DNA from: Stramonita haemastoma
Lineage: Eukaryota > Mollusca > Gastropoda > Neogastropoda > Muricidae
Assembly (NCBI GenBank): GCA_030674155.1
Contig: CM060325.1
Location: forward strand, 56,557,904 to 56,600,403
Direction: 5' to 3'
DNA length: 42,500 nucleotides
Part shown: one piece after another, positions 11,801 through 42,500 of the stretch
Layout: the number at the start of each line of letters is the position of its first letter
Position numbering within the stretch: position 1 is the first letter of the stretch
Notes under the pieces: generated by a model
Databases searched by the model: none
What the model saw: only the letters and a program-made list of their open reading frames with translations
What the model was told of the DNA's origin: nothing
Program-made: the position numbers and the translations under genes

Positions 11801-12005
11801 CTTAGATAAAATATGTCATATCATCACCTTTTAAAGTGCTAGTCTCTTGCGTTCTTAAGAGAGACTGAAACTTAACCCAGTCAGCCTTGTGATAGTTACA
11901 TTTTGAAACAAATTTTTTGACGTCATTTGTTTGGTCTGACTGATCATACAATGTCATAACAGCTGGTACATCGTCGCTGGGAAGCCTGTCACTCTGCGTT
12001 TCCAT
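8841..12005 (-). mobile_element. LINE C1: APE/RT/RNase H-type LINE (I-like), decayed
   Basis: Read right to left: linker (METQSDRLPSDDVPAVMTLY, 11802-12005), KKIMFKAYLRHRSSENHALL (~11640), ITLQEVNDAIQSISNKKTSV (~11300), RT with IPQGSVIAPELFN and YADDLCMWM (10498-10719), then 10222-9365 with KLTYGHEVFNAPKYLSDKL and RNase H motifs IYTDGS, FTAELTAIL and VDSKS. The C-terminal part is at 9323-8841 with a degenerate C-C-H-C knuckle (CICDGAISVSHILFDC). Several frameshifts separate the parts. The endonuclease is missing. Confidence 0.85.
9365..10222 (-). pseudogene. LINE C1 ORF fragment with RNase H domain
   Basis: A 285-codon open stretch from the RT thumb (GVPFHASFLGTYKKVGVLPL) into RNase H, with the catalytic Asp in IYTDGS, Glu in FTAELTAIL and Asp in VDSKS. 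It breaks by frameshift before the final His motif and continues in another frame toward 9323. Confidence 0.75.
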
Positions 12006-12087
12006 GTGCTACAGTAAGGAACCAGAGTGGAGAAATAAGGGATAGGTCAATAGCACTAGGTCTCTGACAGTGTGAATCTTCTGTGTG

Positions 12088-12089
<2 letters not shown>

Positions 12090-12130
<41 letters not shown>

Positions 12131-12139
12131 GTGTGTGAG

Positions 12140-12212
<73 letters not shown>

Positions 12213-12228
12213 CATGTGTGTGTGTGTT
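12090..12228. repeat. (GT)n, (GA)n, (GT)n
   Basis: Compound array beside the SINE-1 tail. Confidence 0.95.
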
Positions 12229-12229
12229 T

Positions 12230-12490
12230 GATTTGATTTGATTTGATTTGTTCTTTTATATCGAGGATAATGGAATAAGCGCTTATGTGCTTTTTCATCC
12301 ATTCCCCATGTGTATGCAGTTTTGTAAATATTGTCATCTGTTCCCACTGGCACACAATGGCCTACTCTTACGAAAAGCAGAACAGGATTTAACATGTGCG
12401 CAAGATGTTCTCCCTGCGTTCGCAAACGGGGCCTCGGTTTACAGTCTCATCCAAAGACTTTTGGGGAGAGTGTAGTCAGCACTGATGTTA
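12230..12490 (-). mobile_element. SINE-1 copy with (CAAAT)n tail, reverse orientation
   Basis: High similarity to 131-365 across the shared body (GGCCTACTCTTACGAAAAGC in the given strand). The tail on the minus strand is CAAAT repeats (12230-12250) followed by CA and CT arrays. Confidence 0.7.
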
Positions 12491-12649
12491 ACTCCAGGGG
12501 AAAAACCCTCTCCAACGGTTTTGATGCGCTTACAAGCCCATTGTGCTATAATTATGGTGCTGGCATCTGGGGTTTGGGTGCAGCTGTAGCACAGTGTGAA
12601 TCAGTGCACCTTTTTAGCTTTAAAACAGATTCCAGATTTAGATAAACAT

Positions 12650-13640
12650 ACACAGGCACAGCAGTACCAAAATCACCACACAATCAGCCTCGTATGCCTC
12701 CCAAGCAAGGTCATATTGAAGATTGTACTAGACAGACTGAAGCCACAAACAGAGACCATCATTTCTGAGAAACAAGCAGGTTTCAGAGCAGGGCGTAGCA
12801 CAACTGAACAGATATTCAACCTTAGAATACTCTGTGAGCAGTACCTTCAACACCAACAAGACCACGTATTTATTGATTTTAAGAAGCCATTCAACAGGGT
12901 GTGGCATGCAGCTTTGTGGGCAACCATGAATTTGTACAACATCAATGTAAACCTGATCAGAGTCATCAAAGAGCTGTACAACAAGGCCACTAGTACTGTG
13001 TACTACAACAGCAACATTGGAGAGTGGTTTCGTACAACAGTTGGAGTATGGCAGGGCTGTCTACTCTCACCCATCTTTTCAACATCATCCTTGGGAAAAT
13101 CATGGCTGATGCACCTGAATACCATCAAGGATCAGTTGGCATTGGTGGCAGAATGACCGCAAACCTCCGCTTCACAGAGGACATTGATGGACTAGCAGGA
13201 TCAGAACAAGAGTTTGCCAGCTTAACAGAACACCTGAAGAAGGCCTCAAAAGCATATGGCTTTAAAATCAGTGCAGAGAAGACTAAAATGATGACCAATA
13301 ATGTACTGATATCAGGGTCAATGACCAGAAGCTGGAAACAGTTCAAAGCTTCAAGTACTTGGGAGCCATTGTATCAGACAAGGGATCCAAGCCTGCTGTA
13401 GTATCCAGGATTGCACAGACAATAACAGCACTGTCAAAACTGAACACCATCTGGAAAGATAAAAATATTTCACTCAACTCCAAGATCAGACTAATGCACT
13501 CACTCCCTTGTCATATCCACATTCCTGTATGCTTGTGAATCGTGGACCCTGACTGCTGATTTGGAAAGATGAGTACAGGCAGTAGAGATACTTACCCAGA
13601 CTTTGCACTCTAAAGACTAGAGCGCAACTCCATAGTCTTC
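12650..13640 (+). mobile_element. LINE-B copy B2, upstream of the gene
   Basis: RT pieces ISEKQAGFRAGRSTTEQIF (~12760), HVFIDFKKPFNRVWHAALW, VGVWQGCLLSPIF, then a frameshift to RFTEDIDGLAGSEQEF (~13170) and ISAEKTKMMTNN. The C-terminal CESWTLTADLER-like DNA (~13540) is degraded. The RT motif C reads TEDIDG instead of FADDID. Confidence 0.8.
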
Positions 13641-13808
13641 TGAGACTGATGAGTACCTACTAATCACTGCCCTTTAAGAATATGTAACCCAAACAAACAG
13701 TCACAAATAAATATGTATAATATCAGTTACTTGCAATCCATAACATGTTGCTGAAGGTTTTGTGAAGCTTAAGCTTAAAAAGAAATTATATATTTAAGTT
13801 TGTACATT

Positions 13809-13936
<128 letters not shown>

Positions 13937-13974
13937 GGCTCATTTTTCAATTTCAGGCACAACCAAGTACACAA

Positions 13975-13989
13975 ATGATGACAGATTAA
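13975..13989 (+). promoter_or_regulatory. Minimal upstream ORF in the 5' leader
   Basis: ATG ATG ACA GAT TAA precedes the chosen start by about 160 bases if the leader begins at the 13957 acceptor. It could reduce initiation at 14149; this is inference only. Confidence 0.25.
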
Positions 13990-14148
13990 CAACAGTTTCT
14001 CTTTCAAGATTAACAACAACAAAAAACCAACAAAACAAAACCAGCTCCTCTTAGCAAAAACAAATTATTGACTTTGCTTAATATAGAGATTGGGAGAAGA
14101 AGACAGGGGGGAAAAAAGAGACTGTTCCAAAGAGATCACACCTTCGCC

Positions 14149-39899
<25,751 letters not shown>

Positions 39900-40690
39900 T
39901 GTGATATTTGCTGAACTCTTGGTACACACCTGTGATGAGGAGAACGGATATTTCAGCTTCGCATTTTTTTTTTACTACTGTGCTTGTTTTTCGGTGCTAG
40001 GTGGCCCCAGGATGGAAGTGATAAATATGCATTTCTGTGCCTGATGTGACTGTGCCAATGCTGCTGTTTTGGCCTCTGTATTCTGTCTCTTCTTCGGGCA
40101 GAAGCATCACAGAAAAATGAGGGAAGCACAAGGATGAAGTGAAGAAGTTCCCTTGCATTTGACAGTTGTGACAATGTTTATGTGTATAATGTACATGTGC
40201 GGCATTGCGTGTTGTGGGGTGGGGTGGGGTGGTGTGTGGGGTGGGGGTGTACTGTTTACAGGAAATGTGATGTAACCTTTTTCACTGATACACGCAAAGA
40301 CAATAATAATGTCTGTGTACATATTTCAAAATGGCTTTAACTATGTGCATTTCAAAAATGGCCATTTGTCGGCTCAAAGAATGAATGAGACAGACAGACA
40401 GACTGATGCAGAGACAGGAGGGATGAGATTCTCACTTCTCTCATCAAAATGTGCAGTGTGCTTATGTGAAAATACAATAAGTACTGTGATATATAAACAG
40501 AGACTTAAAGACTGCAGTGCCATTTATTTACACAAAACATTACGTGAAAAGAGAGATAGACACACGCACGCACGTACGCATGCACGTACGCACCCACCCC
40601 CCCCCCCCCCCCACACACACACACACGACAGTAAAAACAAATGAACCCTCAACTTGAGCAAAAGCTCCACGCTTCAAAGCAGCAGCTATG
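39900..40690 (+). other. Probable 3' UTR and downstream flank
   Basis: The sequence after the stop is unique-looking at first, then grades into CACG/CA-rich repeats and a C-run (40601-40612). I found no canonical AATAAA; TATAAA at 40492 is a weak alternative, so the transcript end is not placed. Confidence 0.4.
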
Positions 40691-41570
40691 TTAATAACAG
40701 GATGGGGGACGGATGGGAAATGCCCTCATTATTAAGTGTTGACAGGTTAATAATGGGATGGGGGACGGATGGGAAATGCCCTCATATTAAGTGTTGACAG
40801 GTTAATAATGGATGGGGGACGGATGGGAAATGCCTTCATATGTTGACAGGTTAATAACAGGATGGGGGACGGATGGGAAATGCCTCATTATTAAGTGTTG
40901 ACAGGTTAATAATGGGATGGGGGACGGATGGGAAATGCCTTCTATTGTTGACAGGTTAATAACAGGATGGGGGACGGATGGGAAATGCCTTCATTATTAA
41001 ATGTTGACAGGTTAATAACGGGATGGGGGACGGATGGGAAATGCCTTCATTGTTGACAGGTTAATAACAGGATGGGGGACGGATGGGAAATGCCTTCAAT
41101 TGTTGACAGGTTAATAACAGGATGGGGGACGGATGGGAAATGCCTTCATTGTTGACAGGTTAATAACAGGATGGGGGACGGATGGGAAATGCCTTCATTA
41201 TTAAGTGTTGACAGGTTAATAACAGGATGGGGGACGGATGGGAAATGCCTTCATTATTAAGTGTTGACAGGTTAATAACAGGATGGGGGACGGATGGGAA
41301 ATGCCTTCATTGTTGACAGGTTAATAACAGGATGGGGGGAGGATGGAAAATGCCTTCATTAGTTGACAGGTTAATAAGGGATGGGGGACGGATGGAAAAT
41401 GCCTTCATTGTTGACAGGTTAATAACAGGATGGGGGGGATGGGAAATGCCTTCATATTTGTTGACAGGTTAATAACAGGATGGGGGCGGATGGGAAATGC
41501 CTCATTATTAAGTGTTGACGATAAGAGGATAGGGGACGGATGGGAAATGCCTTCATTATTAATAGAAGAA
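40691..41570. repeat. Minisatellite, about 17 units of two length classes
   Basis: Unit core GTTAATAACAGGATGGGGGA CGGATGGGAAATGCC TTCATT...GTTGACAG. Units of ~55 bases contain ATTATTAAGT; units of ~49 bases lack it. Confidence 0.95.
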
Positions 41571-41939
41571 GGAAGAAAGCCGTAGACTTCGTTTCTGTAG
41601 TGCACATGGCAACAAAGGTCATGAAATGGGCAAAGAAAGACCAACATCAATCTAAGACCACCTGGGCTTAACTACACTGTTAGCACTCTATGATTTACCC
41701 AAGACTGTGGTGCTGTTGTTGTTGCTGTTGTTGTTGCTGCTGTTGTTGCTGCACATACCTCAGTTTAACAGCTTGGGTGTCACTCAGGATATGCACTCTG
41801 CATTGGAATCACTGTAAGAACGACAGTACACACGGGGTGAGAAGTTTGCAGAGTATGACACTTTTCAAAGACCTCGCCATATAGGCAGCCATACTCTAAC
41901 CTCATGGGATTCTTTCTCCTTGAGAGAGAGAGAGAGAGA

Positions 41940-42060
41940 GAGAACACTGAACACTGAACACTGAACACTGAACATTTTAATTGTACTTCGGCCTTGGGCC
42001 ACAATACAAATGAAAGGGATGAACAAAAATTCCAATCAACTGTCCAGTAATGCAACACAT
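41940..42060 (-). mobile_element. Retroposon 3' end with (TTCAGTG)n tail
   Basis: Minus strand TTGTGGCCCAAGGCCGAAGT ACAATTAAAATG then four TTCAGTG units (+ strand 41943-41973). Confidence 0.5.
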
Positions 42061-42419
42061 TCAAATATATTACATACGACTAAGAACATCCACCTCAACA
42101 CAGTTATACCTGACGTGATCACCGTTATCATCATCATCAACGCAGTCACTGCATGACTAGAATCATTGTCGTTATCCTCCTCCTCCTCACAGTCTTGACT
42201 AAAGAGCCTCCTCACTATCGGTAATTACAGTTACACCACCATTATCTTCATCACCCTCAACATCATGTTTACGCTATAAATTAGCTCTCATAAACTTAAA
42301 ATCACTGTCTCTTCTCAAGTTGTATCAGTATAAACATGACACTTTCCAAAAAATCTTATTTTACAATGCAATAACCAAAATATACACACACCCACATACA
42401 CGTGTGCGCGAGCGCGCGC

Positions 42420-42420
<1 letters not shown>

Positions 42421-42476
<56 letters not shown>

Positions 42477-42486
42477 ACACACACAT
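42421..42486. repeat. (CA)n near the window end
   Basis: CA array after a GCGCGC block; 42120-42260 is ATC-rich. Confidence 0.95.
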
Positions 42487-42500
42487 ACCACACTCGCTCG

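Noticed and set aside
14068..14148. Upstream extension of the transporter N-terminus from TTG at 14068
   Set aside because: No ATG there; the first in-frame ATG with good context is at 14149.
40691..41570. CRISPR array
   Set aside because: Whole units repeat, including the supposed spacers; it is a minisatellite in eukaryotic DNA.

Overview
The window is eukaryotic, repeat-rich nuclear DNA, most likely from a marine mollusc (probably a gastropod). The evidence is a spliced gene with GT-AG introns, several non-LTR retrotransposon (LINE) families, several tRNA-derived SINE families, and very abundant di-, tri-, tetra- and pentanucleotide arrays. No bacterial operon, CRISPR array, rRNA or functional tRNA gene was seen. 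The taxon is inferred from repeat style and protein likeness; no search was run.

The only host gene I can support is on the + strand, 14149 to 39899. It is a 12-exon gene for an SLC7-type (APC superfamily) amino-acid transporter light chain of about 567 residues. Its exons were assembled by matching splice sites and intron phases: 14149-14402, 15892-16091, 20028-20294, 21089-21214, 25418-25513, 26611-26655, 30691-30814, 31155-31258, ~32940-33024, 35191-35340, 37465-37640 and 39824-39899. All junctions keep frame except exon 4 to exon 5, which is off by one base. The exon 9 acceptor is ambiguous because it lies at the end of a tandem array of acceptor-like units.

Layout: 1-620 holds SINE remnants. 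621-4172 holds a restriction-endonuclease-type LINE (LINE-A) bracketed by two (TTGTA)n arrays. 4173-8840 holds SINE and LINE scraps and microsatellites. 8841-12005 holds a minus-strand RNase H-bearing LINE (C1). 12230-13640 holds a SINE and LINE-B copy B2. The gene follows. Intron 2 carries LINE D1 and SINEs. Intron 4 carries LINE D2, itself split by an 882-bp tRNA-headed SINE-like insertion. Intron 6 carries LINE C2. Introns 7 to 9 are dominated by GT, TAG/CAG, acceptor-derived and polypyrimidine arrays. Introns 10 and 11 carry LINE-B copies in opposite orientation on either side of exon 11. Downstream lie the 3' flank, a 17-unit minisatellite (40691-41570) and more simple repeats.

The retrotransposon ORFs are broken by frameshifts, stops, truncations or nested insertions. 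The most unusual items are: the long SINE-like element with perfect 13-bp target duplications; the multiplied splice acceptor before exon 9; the partial duplicate of exon 5; the inverted LINE pair around exon 11; the (TTGTA)n bracketing of LINE-A; and the substituted TM1 motif (GHASIF) of the transporter.
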